From Candidatus Moraniibacteriota bacterium (lineage in GTDB: Bacteria > Patescibacteriota > Minisyncoccia > CAIUEV01 > JAHKAQ01): DNA of 47,130 nucleotides. The notes beneath the pieces were generated by a model that saw only the letters and a program-made list of their open reading frames with translations, was not told where the DNA came from and searched no databases. Location: positions 1-47,130 of the forward strand of contig WJJI01000001.1 in NCBI GenBank assembly GCA_014729795.1, written 5' to 3'. Positions within the stretch are counted from its first letter, which is position 1; each line of letters starts with the position of its first letter. Positions 1 to 9,425 of this stretch are shown here, piece after piece. The position numbers and the translations under genes are program-made.

Positions 1-168
1 AAACAAACGATTAAAAAAAGATTAATGATTTTAACGTAAGTTTTTTTCATGATATATGTATAATGATTGATTTTTATTTTTGGTTTGTTGATGTTTGTGA
101 TAGGACGCTTAAACTATATAGGAGAGAGGGCGAGGAGTCAAGGAGGTGCCGGCAAACTAACAAATCGG

Positions 169-3100
169 TTAATAAGTAAATTCTATCTCCTGGTTTAGTT
201 GATCAAAAAACTTACCGTGTCGAAGTTGTTGAGAAGCTGAGGGGCTGATAATAATTTCCGGAATGTTGATATAGTTATCTAAAAGCGAACCGTCAGATTT
301 AACTATTCGCAAACAATAACGAGCTCCTGATTGAGCTGATAAGTTGGAAAGGGCAAAATCCCAAAGACCATCTTCGTTCTGATTTATGGAATTAATCGAA
401 TTACTGAATGGATTAGCTTCTACGTATTGTTGGATCCTGGTTGTAAAACCGGGATTCTCTGGATCGTTGGGGTTAGCGGTTAAGGCGGTAGCGTGAGCGG
501 CGCTGGGATTATCATAAAAAGCAATGGCGCTTGAATTGGTTACGTCTGAATAAGTTTCCCCGGAAAAAGCTGAATCGCAACCATCTAAGGTAGAGGCAAA
601 CTGTAATTTAAACTCATTATTGTTAACTTTAGCTGGTTTTTGATCAACATTAACCAAAACCCTTAATCTAAATGGCCGATCAAACTCGCTGACCACGAAC
701 TGATTTTGTGCTAAATAGGGACGGCCTACATCGGTTGAATCTTGATTTTGATACCAAGCATAATACAATTGAGTAAATACCGGTTCAGACGTGGGCCATT
801 CTACAATTTCAGTACGGTATGTTCGGGTTTGACCGGTGTCGCTAATCCAAAGTTGATACTGACTTTCTGAATTCAAAGCAGCTCCCATGATTGGCCTAGG
901 AAACATGGTACCGGCTCCAGTGCAACGGTTATTTATAAAAATCGAAGCCACGGATAAATCGGTTAAAATTTTGCCATTATTAACATCAACCGAGGCTGGT
1001 TCGCTACCACCCGATTGTGTGCCATTAGTACGAGTCACTTGCATTTGCTCGCCAGTGGCTTGCAAGTTCTCAATAATCCAAGCAACTGAGGTTTGACTGG
1101 TAGGACTATCCGCTCCAGCTTGAAGTTGAAAAGAAATCTGATCAACCTGATTCAACCAAACTTCATGGCCGAATTCGTCCAAGCCGGTTAAACCGGTCCC
1201 GACTCGTTTTTGAGTGTGTAAAAATGCCCGATTTAAATTATTGAGCGTGGAAATTGTTTGAGTTTCTACCACCCCGGCGCTGGTATAAGTGTGTTCTTGA
1301 CGTTGTGTTTGCCAATTGCTACCGGTAAACTCAACCACGGCCCCGCTTACCGCGATAGGATTATTACCGGCTTCGGCTCTTTGAAGTATAACTTGATCAT
1401 TGACCGGATCCCAGTCCGCTGTAACCTGCATAGTATTATAAAGAGAATTGCCAGCATCGGCGCTAGCAATGGCTGCAATAAACACGACTACATCATTATC
1501 ATCCTGAATTCCAGCAATGCTGGCGCTATTGGCGGTTAAGGCCGTGGCAGGAAAGGTTAGAGTGCCTTGGTTTCTAACTACAAACTCATTTGGACCACCA
1601 ACAGGTCCTATATATTCAATTAATTCCATATCTACATGAGTTGAATTACTAGCCCCGGGAGATCTTACTAAATCAAAACCGGTGGTTAAATCATTAGTAT
1701 TGGATAAATAAATCGTGACATCGTCAGCTTGTTGCCCACCGCCGCCAATATTATGACCAGCGCCGGTATGCTGGCTATTGGTTAAGCGTACAAAAGCTTT
1801 ATCAGCTGCGCTTGGAGCCACATAATCAACCCCGGCAGTCAAAGTGGTAGTTGGATTTGTTGCTTGAATAGAACCTCTTTGGATTTTAAAATCCTTAAAG
1901 CTTTTCATACTGATTTGAGCATAATTCTGATAATCATCTAATTCCGAGCCGCTGGCTGATAACCGAAAACAATAATCACTACCATATTTAGCGTTGTTTA
2001 AAGAAATTATAGAATATTCGAATTCAACAAATTCATCATTAGCCAAGGTCAAGGCATTGGTTTGTGAGCTAAGGTCTTTAACTGCTTGGTTGCCTAATTT
2101 AAAATTTATATTTTCATCACTAACTCCGCCACTGGCAATCGCAATATTGGAAGTGTCACTGTTATCGACTAAATTTATAGAATCATACAAATCCCAAGCG
2201 CCGCCTAAAGCTCCAACATCTATCCAATTTGAAACCGAATCACAATCAATCCCTTTTTCACCATACTCTAATCGATAAGCGGTTGGGCTACTTATCGAAG
2301 TACCCTGATTGGAAACTTCAAGGCGTAAACGAATATTTTGACCCTTATCCCAATTGCTTAAAATTTGGTCTTGAGCACCGCTTGTGGCGCTAGTGGCGGT
2401 ATTTTCAGAACCATCGTCGTTTCTAAAATGATAATGCTGCTGAGTTAAAACTGGTCTATTAATCGGCTTATACCAAAGCGCGATCAAAGCATTCTGGTTG
2501 GTGGTTACCGCGCCGGCAGCAGCTTCTTGATTGGTTGTTATTGAAATAACATCATTGGGTTGAAGATCTTTTAAAAGAAAAACTAAACTGGCAGAGGATT
2601 CATTGTGTTCATTGAGATTACGAATATAATGTGTTTTAGACTGGGCGCCCAAAACCGGTAAGCCATTGACTTGTACGTTTATTTGATTAGCAGTGCGATC
2701 AGTTGTTGAGGTAACTGAATCATTATATATTAACAAATAATCTCCAGCTGTGGTTACGGTTATTTGATGCGGATTTAAAGCGGTAGAGTGGCTAAAAATA
2801 CCATTGTCGATTATTTCGGAATTTGTCCATTCAACTTGACTGATTCCGGCTGTGTTCCAATCCAAACCAGTATCTAATGTGTTGCCCGTGGCAAAGAAAA
2901 TATTATTATTAGGTAGTTCTTCAATAAAAATTGAAGCTTGTTGGCCCGAAGGTACAACCACATTGCCGACATTTGCCTCCGCAAAAGTGTTAATGGTTAA
3001 AGGCCGGTTATTGCCATTAACATCAATAATGCCTACCCAGTGAACAGAGGAACTGTTATGACCATCGGTATTGCGAATATAACTTTGAGCGGCTTCGCCG

Positions 3101-4914
3101 CCGGGAACTAAGCTACCGTTAACCAAAACTTGGAGCTTAACATTGGTACGATTGGTATAAGACTCAACCGGAATATTAATTGCAACGAAATAATAACCGT
3201 TATCTAAGCTGATCTCCTCCGGATTAACCGTGTCGGAATGACCAAATACAGGGTCCAAACGAGCATGAGTCCACTCAAGCGGAAAACCGGTGGTTTGATT
3301 TAAATTAGTTGAGTTGGTTGTTTGGGTGGCGCTGCCGGAAAAAACGCTTCTAGAGGTTGAATCAATATACTCAAGATATAAACTAGCTTGACCGCTTATT
3401 TCTACTTGACCAGCGACCGCAACAGCCTGCACCGAAACCTCAAGATAATCGCCCGAACTGAGATTATCCAATAAAACAGCTAAGTGTAATGAGGATTCAG
3501 TATGACCGCTAGCATTACGAATATAGCTTGATTGAGTAACCGCCTCCGGCACAATAACCCCGTTAACACTGATTTGAGCTTGAACGTTTGTTCGATTATC
3601 TCCGCTAGTGTTAACCAGAGGAACGGTAAGAGCCACATAATAATCGCCATTTTGATTAACCGTAACCCGTTCCGGATTAAGACCGGTTGAATGAGAAAAA
3701 TAATTGATATCAAGAGAATTTTGACTCCAGCTAATTTGAGCCGCTGAGGGCGCATTAAAATTATTAGGATCAGTAATAGAATTAGTTTGAGTGGCGGTAA
3801 GCCAGGCCAAGTTATCCCCAATAGAATCCGATGCTATTTGAAAACTGCGTTTCTCGGTATAAATTAACTCTTGACTGGTTGAAACCAAATCAACCGGACC
3901 GGCCTCAAAAACCATTGGCGAAATTTTGGGAGCCTGATAATAATATTCAAATGTTTTGAGCTTACCTGGCTTAAGCTCAACCGGGTAAACTAAAACTTGA
4001 TTGTGATCAGATTGATTAATTTGAAATGTTTTGTCTGGTTTTATTTGAAAATCTAATGGTACTTTTTCTTTAATCATCCCGGAAAAATGCTTATTGGCTT
4101 GAACCGTAATATTCATTTTATAAGTTGATTTGAACGGATTAATTCTGATCGCGCTAGATCTTAAAACAAAAAAATCATTATCTTGGCTAACCAAAAAATC
4201 GCTTTCAATTTTGGCTTGATTCGCTTGATTAATTAAAGTTAGCTGATATCGACCAGGCTTATAAACCGAATAGGAGCTATAATAATCCGGCTTTTCCGTA
4301 ACATTGTCCGCTCCACAGCTTGAACTAAATTTTATGGACCTATCTTGAGTTTTTAAAAAAACCTTACGTCCATCAGGTTCTTGAATTATAAGCTCTAAAG
4401 GCGCTTGACAAATAGTATGGCCCGATTGATTTAAAGCGGCAAAGGAAAATTCCACGGTTTCTCCCGGTTGATATTGGTCTTGATCGGTATTAATGGCTAA
4501 GATTCCCCAGTTAAACTCAAGTTGATCTATGCTTTGCTGGTTTTTCTTTACTATCAAACGATAGGCGCCGGGCTTGATATTTTTAGTTTTGGGCTGAAGT
4601 GTTAATTGTTTTTGATTGGATTTGGTTTTTTTATAAGCAATGGCTCGGCCATAATCATCTATAATTTCAAAATTATAATTTTTTATATCACCTCGATTAA
4701 GTTTCACTTTCAACGGTTCAAGCGCATAAAAATATTGTTTATTTAAAGAAAGTTTGATCGGTTCCAAGCTTTGTTTAAAAAACCAGACAAACGCAAAAAT
4801 TACCAAAAAAATCACTATAACAACTGAAATCATAAAGGCCTTGTAAGGCAAAGATTGCTTTAAAATACAAAAAAACCGTTTACTGGCTTTAGGTTTTTTT
4901 TGATCTTTAGTCAT
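169..4914 (-). CDS. Giant membrane-anchored surface protein with three internal ~150-aa repeats
   Basis: The 1581-residue product has a short basic N-terminus and one strong membrane segment at about residues 28-47, so it is probably anchored in the membrane with nearly all of its mass outside. Residues of roughly 135-245 resemble a macroglobulin-like beta domain (motif ITDQ-like 'NTDQDQYQPGETV'). Residues of about 370-830 contain three divergent copies of one module, each carrying the marks 'FSHST.LNP' or 'FGHSDTVNP', 'D.YLL/YFVA', 'NRTNV' and 'YIRN..GHN.SS'. The remainder is beta-rich and low in cysteine. The gene lies 62 bases downstream of another large surface protein on the same strand and may be co-transcribed. 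Family membership beyond 'CPR surface protein' is not recognised. Role in adhesion or cell-surface structure is an inference. Confidence 0.8.
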   Translation of the reverse strand: MTKDQKKPKASKRFFCILKQSLPYKAFMISVVIVIFLVIFAFVWFFKQSLEPIKLSLNKQYFYALEPLKVKLNRGDIKNYNFEIIDDYGRAIAYKKTKSNQKQLTLQPKTKNIKPGAYRLIVKKNQQSIDQLEFNWGILAINTDQDQYQPGETVEFSFAALNQSGHTICQAPLELIIQEPDGRKVFLKTQDRSIKFSSSCGADNVTEKPDYYSSYSVYKPGRYQLTLINQANQAKIESDFLVSQDNDFFVLRSSAIRINPFKSTYKMNITVQANKHFSGMIKEKVPLDFQIKPDKTFQINQSDHNQVLVYPVELKPGKLKTFEYYYQAPKISPMVFEAGPVDLVSTSQELIYTEKRSFQIASDSIGDNLAWLTATQTNSITDPNNFNAPSAAQISWSQNSLDINYFSHSTGLNPERVTVNQNGDYYVALTVPLVNTSGDNRTNVQAQISVNGVIVPEAVTQSSYIRNASGHTESSLHLAVLLDNLSSGDYLEVSVQAVAVAGQVEISGQASLYLEYIDSTSRSVFSGSATQTTNSTNLNQTTGFPLEWTHARLDPVFGHSDTVNPEEISLDNGYYFVAINIPVESYTNRTNVKLQVLVNGSLVPGGEAAQSYIRNTDGHNSSSVHWVGIIDVNGNNRPLTINTFAEANVGNVVVPSGQQASIFIEELPNNNIFFATGNTLDTGLDWNTAGISQVEWTNSEIIDNGIFSHSTALNPHQITVTTAGDYLLIYNDSVTSTTDRTANQINVQVNGLPVLGAQSKTHYIRNLNEHNESSASLVFLLKDLQPNDVISITTNQEAAAGAVTTNQNALIALWYKPINRPVLTQQHYHFRNDDGSENTATSATSGAQDQILSNWDKGQNIRLRLEVSNQGTSISSPTAYRLEYGEKGIDCDSVSNWIDVGALGGAWDLYDSINLVDNSDTSNIAIASGGVSDENINFKLGNQAVKDLSSQTNALTLANDEFVEFEYSIISLNNAKYGSDYCFRLSASGSELDDYQNYAQISMKSFKDFKIQRGSIQATNPTTTLTAGVDYVAPSAADKAFVRLTNSQHTGAGHNIGGGGQQADDVTIYLSNTNDLTTGFDLVRSPGASNSTHVDMELIEYIGPVGGPNEFVVRNQGTLTFPATALTANSASIAGIQDDNDVVVFIAAIASADAGNSLYNTMQVTADWDPVNDQVILQRAEAGNNPIAVSGAVVEFTGSNWQTQRQEHTYTSAGVVETQTISTLNNLNRAFLHTQKRVGTGLTGLDEFGHEVWLNQVDQISFQLQAGADSPTSQTSVAWIIENLQATGEQMQVTRTNGTQSGGSEPASVDVNNGKILTDLSVASIFINNRCTGAGTMFPRPIMGAALNSESQYQLWISDTGQTRTYRTEIVEWPTSEPVFTQLYYAWYQNQDSTDVGRPYLAQNQFVVSEFDRPFRLRVLVNVDQKPAKVNNNEFKLQFASTLDGCDSAFSGETYSDVTNSSAIAFYDNPSAAHATALTANPNDPENPGFTTRIQQYVEANPFSNSINSINQNEDGLWDFALSNLSAQSGARYCLRIVKSDGSLLDNYINIPEIIISPSASQQLRHGKFFDQLNQEIEFTY

Positions 4915-4976
4915 TGTATTGAAAATTGTTTGTGGTTTAAATTAACCATAAACCGACAAGAAAAAAAGCAAAGAAA

Positions 4977-7643
4977 TTAAAATTGAGCAAGATAGTTTAA
5001 ATTGACATCCCCTACCCTAATAAAATTACCTCCTTGAGAACTGGTTCTGAAATAAAGCATAGCGGTTTCGCCAGCAGCATCCCATTCCGGCGCGGCGCCG
5101 TTGTCTAAAACGCTATCGTCGATTACGACCTGCTCCCAACCGCTAGCGCTGGTGGAAACAAGTCCGGTTGAACTGGTCACGGCGGTTGAATCGTCACTGC
5201 TTAAATATAGGTATAAATCTAAAGAGTTATCGGCGGAATTGATAGACTGAGTGGCGTAATTAATTACCAAAGCATTCGAAGTCGCCCAAGCGCTAAAGTC
5301 TTGAGGTAAGGTTATTCTTAATGCAATGGTGTAGCTTTGCAAGCTGGGTCGATTACTGCTCCATTGGTAGAAATTTCTCAAATTATTGCCGGAACTGATC
5401 TCGGTGTCGGAAGTAAAAGAGCCGCTAGTGTTAATATCGGTGCCGGCTCCATAAAAATCGGTTAAAGAAGCTCCGGCAAACTCTGGAGAAAAAACAACAG
5501 ACTTAGTTGGTCTAGCGGTTCCTGTATAATTTGGGCCGGAACTGGGATCAAAAGTAAAGATATTGCCGGAATTGCCGATGGTAACTTGATTGGAAACCGC
5601 TAAGGTTGACCCGATTTGAGCGGGCGAATCAACATCCAAGCCAATATCCCAACCTGAACCTACTACTAAGGCTTGTTCAGAGCCACTTCCGCCTACAATG
5701 TTGCCTATTTCTAAACCGAATAAGCTACCGGCAGAAACACCTGAGCTTTTAATCGAAACTCCGGAAACCACATCAGCGGCATCACCTGAGCCGGTAACGC
5801 TTACGGCTAAACCGGAATTTATTTCTCCGGTTCCGCCAGGGCCTTGCACCATTTCAAGACTCAAAGCGTCGACACCATTGGTAGTGGTAGCATAACCGGT
5901 GTTAGTAATTTGTACTAAATCCGAGGTTGGGCTAACCGAAGCATCCACTTTTAAGCCATAATCACCGCTTTGAGCCACAGTAAAATTTACTTGATCGGTG
6001 GAACTGATTTTTGTGATGGTGCCGGAACTTGAAGTAAAAACAGAACTTCCGCCGGAACCAAGTTGGCTCCAGCTGGTGCTATCGTCAGTGTTAACATAAA
6101 CCGCGCCGTTGGTATAATCCAAAGCTAGAGAACCTCGATTACCACTAAGCGAACCTGAAGGATCCGCATTAACAGAATAAAGCCCCACTGAATCCACGCT
6201 ATCACTTAACCTAATCATTTCACTATTGGTGGCGCCAGTGATTTCTAAATCAGCATTGGGTGAAGCTGTATTGATGCCTAAATTGCCAATTATATTAGTA
6301 GTTATTCCGGTATGACCAAGAGTAACAGAAGTTGCGTCGGTTGAACCTAAACCTAAATTGCCAAATCGATCAAAACTATCAGCATAAACCGACCCGGTAA
6401 ATTCAGCATAGGTTGATAAATGCAGATCTACGCCTAAGGCTGAAGTATTATAAAGATGCACAAAACCGGTAGCTTCGTCGGTTAATAAGCCATTGCCATT
6501 GGGGCCAAAGCTAATATCGCCGGTAACGGTTAACTCCGAGCCGGTATCATCCCAAGCCAAGCCGGCATCGTCAGCCAACCCGGTTGCGGTTTGATATAAA
6601 ATCCGCCCGGCATTATAACTACTTGGGGTGTCGGTAAGACTTAAAAAATCAGTAGCGCCAAGCCCGGTAAGATCATCCCAACCGCTGCCGTTATAAAAAA
6701 ACAAATCCGCGCCGTCAGAGTAAATATCTCCGGCGGCGGGCGCGGTGGGAGTGGTGGTAGTTGCCAAACGCATTGCCCCTTGAACATGCAAAACTCTGGC
6801 TGGAGCATTTGTACCTAAACCTACTCGATTGTTGGTGGAATCAAGATATAAAGTATTGGCATCAAAGTTTAAACTATTTGCCACAGTAACAGTGCTGGCG
6901 TTAATGTTAATAATATCGGCGGCATCATCGCCAAAAGTAACATTCCCGTCAACGCTTAAAGAACTAAGAACCGCCCCGGCAGTTGAATCAATATAATAAG
7001 TGGTGCCGTTAATATAAAAATCTCCGGAAACTGTCAAATTTCCATTTAAATCAGTTTTAACAATATGCTCATCAGCTCCTGATTCCTTAGCTTCCAAACC
7101 TTGAAGCTTAAAAGAGTTTAGCGCAGTTGGTACTGAAGTTAACCGCTTTCGTGGGCTAAAAACCTCTTCAAAGGTGCCATTGTTGTCATAATCAAGCTCA
7201 ACTTGAAGAAAGTAATCGTTATTCCAGTCAACGCCTGAGCCTGAGTATGAACAATTAGCGTGAGTAGGCGCTAACCAATCATTACAATATTGATTAAGTT
7301 CAACCGCTAAAATCCCGGAATTAATGGTAACCTTATTGGTGCCGTTATTGCCATTATAAGTTTCTATCCAAAGAGCGGAGCCCGCGCTTGGATCATCGTA
7401 AACCACAAATCTCATGTTGTAACTACCATGAACCGGCAATCCGTTAGCATCTCGAATCTTAGATTGATAGGTGATAGTAACAGGCACCGCGGATTTAACT
7501 TGATCAGTGAACAATATAAAAACAAACGATACTATAAAAATGCCCTTTAAAAAAAAGCTATACTTTTTTTCACTGATTGGATTTATTTTCACTGATTTGT
7601 TTTGGTTTGATTTTCTTGATAAACGATCAGAATAACTTGACAT
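4977..7643 (-). CDS. Secreted tail-fibre-like surface protein
   Basis: The product is close to 890 residues with a hydrophobic signal or anchor 'GIFIVSFVFILFT' followed by 'VKSAVPVTITYQ', a plausible signal-peptide cleavage region. The next ~120 residues form the domain common at the start of CPR fibre-like proteins ('YQSKIRDANGLPVHGSYNM'). The middle is made of short glycine, serine, threonine and aspartate-rich beta repeats typical of trimeric fibres ('NNRVGLGTNAPARVLHVQG'). The ORF track extends to a TTG at 7706; I prefer the ATG at 7643. However, TTGCTA-16 bp-TATAAT ends about six bases before this ATG, so a GTG at 7590-7592, giving a tidier signal peptide, is also possible. No phage genes are nearby, so a cell-surface fibre is more likely than a prophage tail protein. 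Function is not known. Confidence 0.75.
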   Translation of the reverse strand: MSSYSDRLSRKSNQNKSVKINPISEKKYSFFLKGIFIVSFVFILFTDQVKSAVPVTITYQSKIRDANGLPVHGSYNMRFVVYDDPSAGSALWIETYNGNNGTNKVTINSGILAVELNQYCNDWLAPTHANCSYSGSGVDWNNDYFLQVELDYDNNGTFEEVFSPRKRLTSVPTALNSFKLQGLEAKESGADEHIVKTDLNGNLTVSGDFYINGTTYYIDSTAGAVLSSLSVDGNVTFGDDAADIININASTVTVANSLNFDANTLYLDSTNNRVGLGTNAPARVLHVQGAMRLATTTTPTAPAAGDIYSDGADLFFYNGSGWDDLTGLGATDFLSLTDTPSSYNAGRILYQTATGLADDAGLAWDDTGSELTVTGDISFGPNGNGLLTDEATGFVHLYNTSALGVDLHLSTYAEFTGSVYADSFDRFGNLGLGSTDATSVTLGHTGITTNIIGNLGINTASPNADLEITGATNSEMIRLSDSVDSVGLYSVNADPSGSLSGNRGSLALDYTNGAVYVNTDDSTSWSQLGSGGSSVFTSSSGTITKISSTDQVNFTVAQSGDYGLKVDASVSPTSDLVQITNTGYATTTNGVDALSLEMVQGPGGTGEINSGLAVSVTGSGDAADVVSGVSIKSSGVSAGSLFGLEIGNIVGGSGSEQALVVGSGWDIGLDVDSPAQIGSTLAVSNQVTIGNSGNIFTFDPSSGPNYTGTARPTKSVVFSPEFAGASLTDFYGAGTDINTSGSFTSDTEISSGNNLRNFYQWSSNRPSLQSYTIALRITLPQDFSAWATSNALVINYATQSINSADNSLDLYLYLSSDDSTAVTSSTGLVSTSASGWEQVVIDDSVLDNGAAPEWDAAGETAMLYFRTSSQGGNFIRVGDVNLNYLAQF

Positions 7644-7751
7644 TATTATAACAAACACAAGAAATTTAGCAATATTAATGTTTGATTTGATATGGATTTT
7701 TATCAATAAAATTAATCATGCCGGACATTAAGGATTATGGAGGTTTATAAT

Positions 7752-7778
7752 AAAAAGCCTATCAGAGATAGGCTTTTT
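7752..7778. terminator. Bidirectional intrinsic terminator
   Basis: AAAAAGCCTATC and GATAGGCTTTTT form a perfect 12-bp stem around a 3-base AGA loop, with U runs available on either strand. It follows the GYGQ-protein gene on the minus strand and separates it from the fibre-protein gene. Confidence 0.85.
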
Positions 7779-7803
7779 ACGGTGTTAAGGCGGATTTAAG
7801 CGT

Positions 7804-8073
7804 TTATTTATCATTGTTGGCCGGTTCTGAAGATTTTTCCAGACGTTGCTCTATTTGTTTTAGTTGCTGTTGTAATTTTTCTTGCTGAGCTTTTAAACCT
7901 TGACGTTGTTCTTGAACTGTTAGATTGCTGCTAGCGCATAAACCTAAGCCACGACCCCTTTTCCCATAACCTCGACCATATCCTTGGCCATATCCTTGGC
8001 CATATCCTTGGCCATATCCTTGGCCATATCCTTGGCCAAGATTTCCGGGGCCGGTACCATCTAAATTGGGCAT
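7804..8073 (-). CDS. Small glycine-tyrosine repeat protein, DUF5320-like
   Basis: This 89-residue protein begins 'MPNLDGTGPGNLGQ', close to the opening of the DUF5320 family (MPxxDGTGPxG). It continues with five GYGQ repeats (residues 15-34), a GRGYGKRGRG patch, a single cysteine, and a C-terminal amphipathic coiled coil of about 35 residues rich in Gln, Leu and Glu. The start is supported by a clear AGGAGG ribosome-binding site a few bases upstream, one of the few in the window, and by a strong TTGACA-17-TATATT promoter. The terminator at 7752-7778 closes a monocistronic unit. The family has no settled function. The coiled coil suggests oligomerisation. Confidence 0.75.
   Translation of the reverse strand: MPNLDGTGPGNLGQGYGQGYGQGYGQGYGQGYGRGYGKRGRGLGLCASSNLTVQEQRQGLKAQQEKLQQQLKQIEQRLEKSSEPANNDK
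7972..8031 (-). repeat. Five tandem 12-bp units encoding GYGQ
   Basis: The unit tatccttggcca (plus strand) is repeated essentially without change five times, encoding (GYGQ)5 in frame. Because each unit is a multiple of three, slippage would alter the length without a frameshift. Confidence 0.85.
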
Positions 8074-8112
8074 AATTTTTTGCCTCCTTCCATTATTAAT
8101 GATTACATTATG

Positions 8113-8141
8113 AATATATACCCTAAACTTAACCTTGTCAA
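8113..8141 (-). promoter_or_regulatory. Promoter of the GYGQ-protein gene
   Basis: On the minus strand TTGACA (8136-8141) is followed after 17 bases by TATATT (8113-8118). It points at the gene starting at 8073. Confidence 0.75.
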
Positions 8142-8163
8142 GTGTTCGAAAGTTTACTAAAAT
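8135..8163 (+). promoter_or_regulatory. Promoter of tRNA-Thr
   Basis: TTGTCA (8135-8140) is followed after 17 bases by TAAAAT (8158-8163), about 80 bases before the tRNA. Its -35 hexamer overlaps that of the opposite promoter by five bases, so the two start sites are likely mutually exclusive. Confidence 0.6.
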
Positions 8164-8243
8164 TAATGGTCAAGTTATTATCTAAGAATTTACTAAGCGT
8201 ATAAGCCTAAGCCCAAAAAAATAATTTTCTTTCTTAAGAAAAT

Positions 8244-8318
8244 GCCGGCGTAGCTCAGTGGTAGAGCAACTCTCTTGTAAAGAGTAGGCCGTGGGTTCGA
8301 ATCCGACCGCCGGCTCCA
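8244..8318 (+). tRNA. tRNA-Thr(UGU)
   Basis: A full cloverleaf is visible: acceptor GCCGGCG/CGCCGGC, D arm GCTC...GAGC, anticodon stem ACTCT/AGAGT around loop CTTGTAA (anticodon TGT), and a T arm with loop TTCGAAT. CCA is encoded after discriminator T. The T stem GTGGG/CCGAC has one G-G mismatch in the middle, which is unusual. It ends two bases before the convergent HU gene. Confidence 0.95.
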
Positions 8319-8319
8319 A

Positions 8320-8607
8320 CTAGTTTTGACGAACTGTTTTTTTAAGCCAACTACCGGGTTTAAATTTAACAACTTTGGTATCAGCGACAATGATTTTTTC
8401 CCCGCTTCTTGGGTTGTAACCGGTTCGACCTTTTTGAGTTTTGACTTGAAAAGAACCAAATCCAACAATATTTATCCGTTTGCCAAATTTAATTTGCTCG
8501 GTAATGATTTGGGTTAGATTCTCCAAGGCCTGAATGGCCTCTTTTTTACTCAAAGCGCTTCTTTTGGTAAGAAGCTGCGCAAGATCATATTTATTTAAAG
8601 TTTTCAT
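8320..8607 (-). CDS. HU-family DNA-binding protein (copy 1)
   Basis: This 95-residue protein is a nucleoid-associated HU/IHF-family member. It shows the helical N-terminal half ('LTKRSALSKKEAIQALENL') and the DNA-binding arm 'GFGSFQVKTQKGRTGYNPRSGE', ending in 'KFKPGSWLKKTV'. The length is normal for the family. It is the last gene of a minus-strand rny-ymdB-HU run, starting 8 bases after ymdB stops. It shares only moderate identity with the second HU gene at 28886-29155, so the two are distinct paralogues. It should bend and compact DNA as a dimer. Whether it is HU or an IHF-like specialised form cannot be judged by eye. Confidence 0.92.
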   Translation of the reverse strand: MKTLNKYDLAQLLTKRSALSKKEAIQALENLTQIITEQIKFGKRINIVGFGSFQVKTQKGRTGYNPRSGEKIIVADTKVVKFKPGSWLKKTVRQN

Positions 8608-8615
8608 CTTTTTTT

Positions 8616-9407
8616 TTATTTTTTAATAATATGATTAATTCTTATGATTTTTTTGGCATGTAGGTTTCTGGTAATCTCCACAAGAACTCCTTGAATTTGC
8701 GCCTGTTCCCAATCGTTATCCCAATCAGATTCAACTGAATCTTGTTTAAGAAAACCATCAATTACTTGATTGGTATTTTTCCCCAAAACTGAATTAAGTT
8801 TTCCACACATGCCGGCGTCAGTTAAGTAAGCGGTTTGGCCGGATAAAATTTGGTCATCAGCTGTTTGAACATGAGTATGCGAACCGATTACTGCCGAGAC
8901 CCGACCATCAAGATAAAAGCCCATGGCTCTAGCTTCGCTGGTAGCTTCGCAATGAAAATCAACAAAAATACCATTTGGTTTTTCCGACTCAAGCTGAGCT
9001 AAAATATGATCAGCGGCTCGAAAAGGACAATCATAATGATGACGAAAAAAAGTTCGACCAATTAAATTTATTATCGCTACTCTTTGAGTTAAAACATTTA
9101 AAATCTGATAACCTTTGCCGATAACTCCTTCCGGGTAATTAGCCGGGCGGATCAGAGACATCTTGGGGTTCTCAAGCAAAAGCTTGCCTTCCTTCTTCCA
9201 AACATGATTTCCTGAAGTAAAAAAATCAACACCGCTCTTTTTAAGTTCTTGTAAAGTATTTTGAGTAAGGCCTTTGCCATGAGCTATATTTTCCGCATTA
9301 GCGATAATTAGATCGGGTTGATATTTGGTCTTCAGCTTATCCATTGCCTTTTTAACCGCTTCGCGTCCGGGGCGCGCCACAACATCGCCTAAAAAAATTA
9401 TTTTCAT
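8616..9407 (-). CDS. ymdB: YmdB-family metallophosphoesterase
   Basis: The product is 263 residues, the usual length of the TIGR00282/YmdB family of calcineurin-like phosphoesterases. Metal-binding motifs are in order: 'FLGDVV' near the start, 'ANAENIAHGKG', 'TSGNHVW', 'VDFHCEATSE' and 'GSHTHVQTAD'. Bacillus YmdB hydrolyses 2',3'-cyclic nucleotides and affects biofilm and RNase Y-related functions. Here the gene directly follows rny with an 18-base gap, the same partnership as in Firmicutes, so a role in RNA turnover or signalling is likely. The protein should be cytoplasmic. All metal ligands expected by eye are present. Confidence 0.92.
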   Translation of the reverse strand: MKIIFLGDVVARPGREAVKKAMDKLKTKYQPDLIIANAENIAHGKGLTQNTLQELKKSGVDFFTSGNHVWKKEGKLLLENPKMSLIRPANYPEGVIGKGYQILNVLTQRVAIINLIGRTFFRHHYDCPFRAADHILAQLESEKPNGIFVDFHCEATSEARAMGFYLDGRVSAVIGSHTHVQTADDQILSGQTAYLTDAGMCGKLNSVLGKNTNQVIDGFLKQDSVESDWDNDWEQAQIQGVLVEITRNLHAKKIIRINHIIKK

Positions 9408-9425
9408 GGTTTAAGAATTACAGTT

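Noticed and set aside
4977-7643. Prophage tail-fibre region
   Set aside because: No other phage gene is present and the protein has a signal/anchor segment.
7972-8031. CRISPR-like array
   Set aside because: Units are tandem 12-mers in a coding frame with no spacers.
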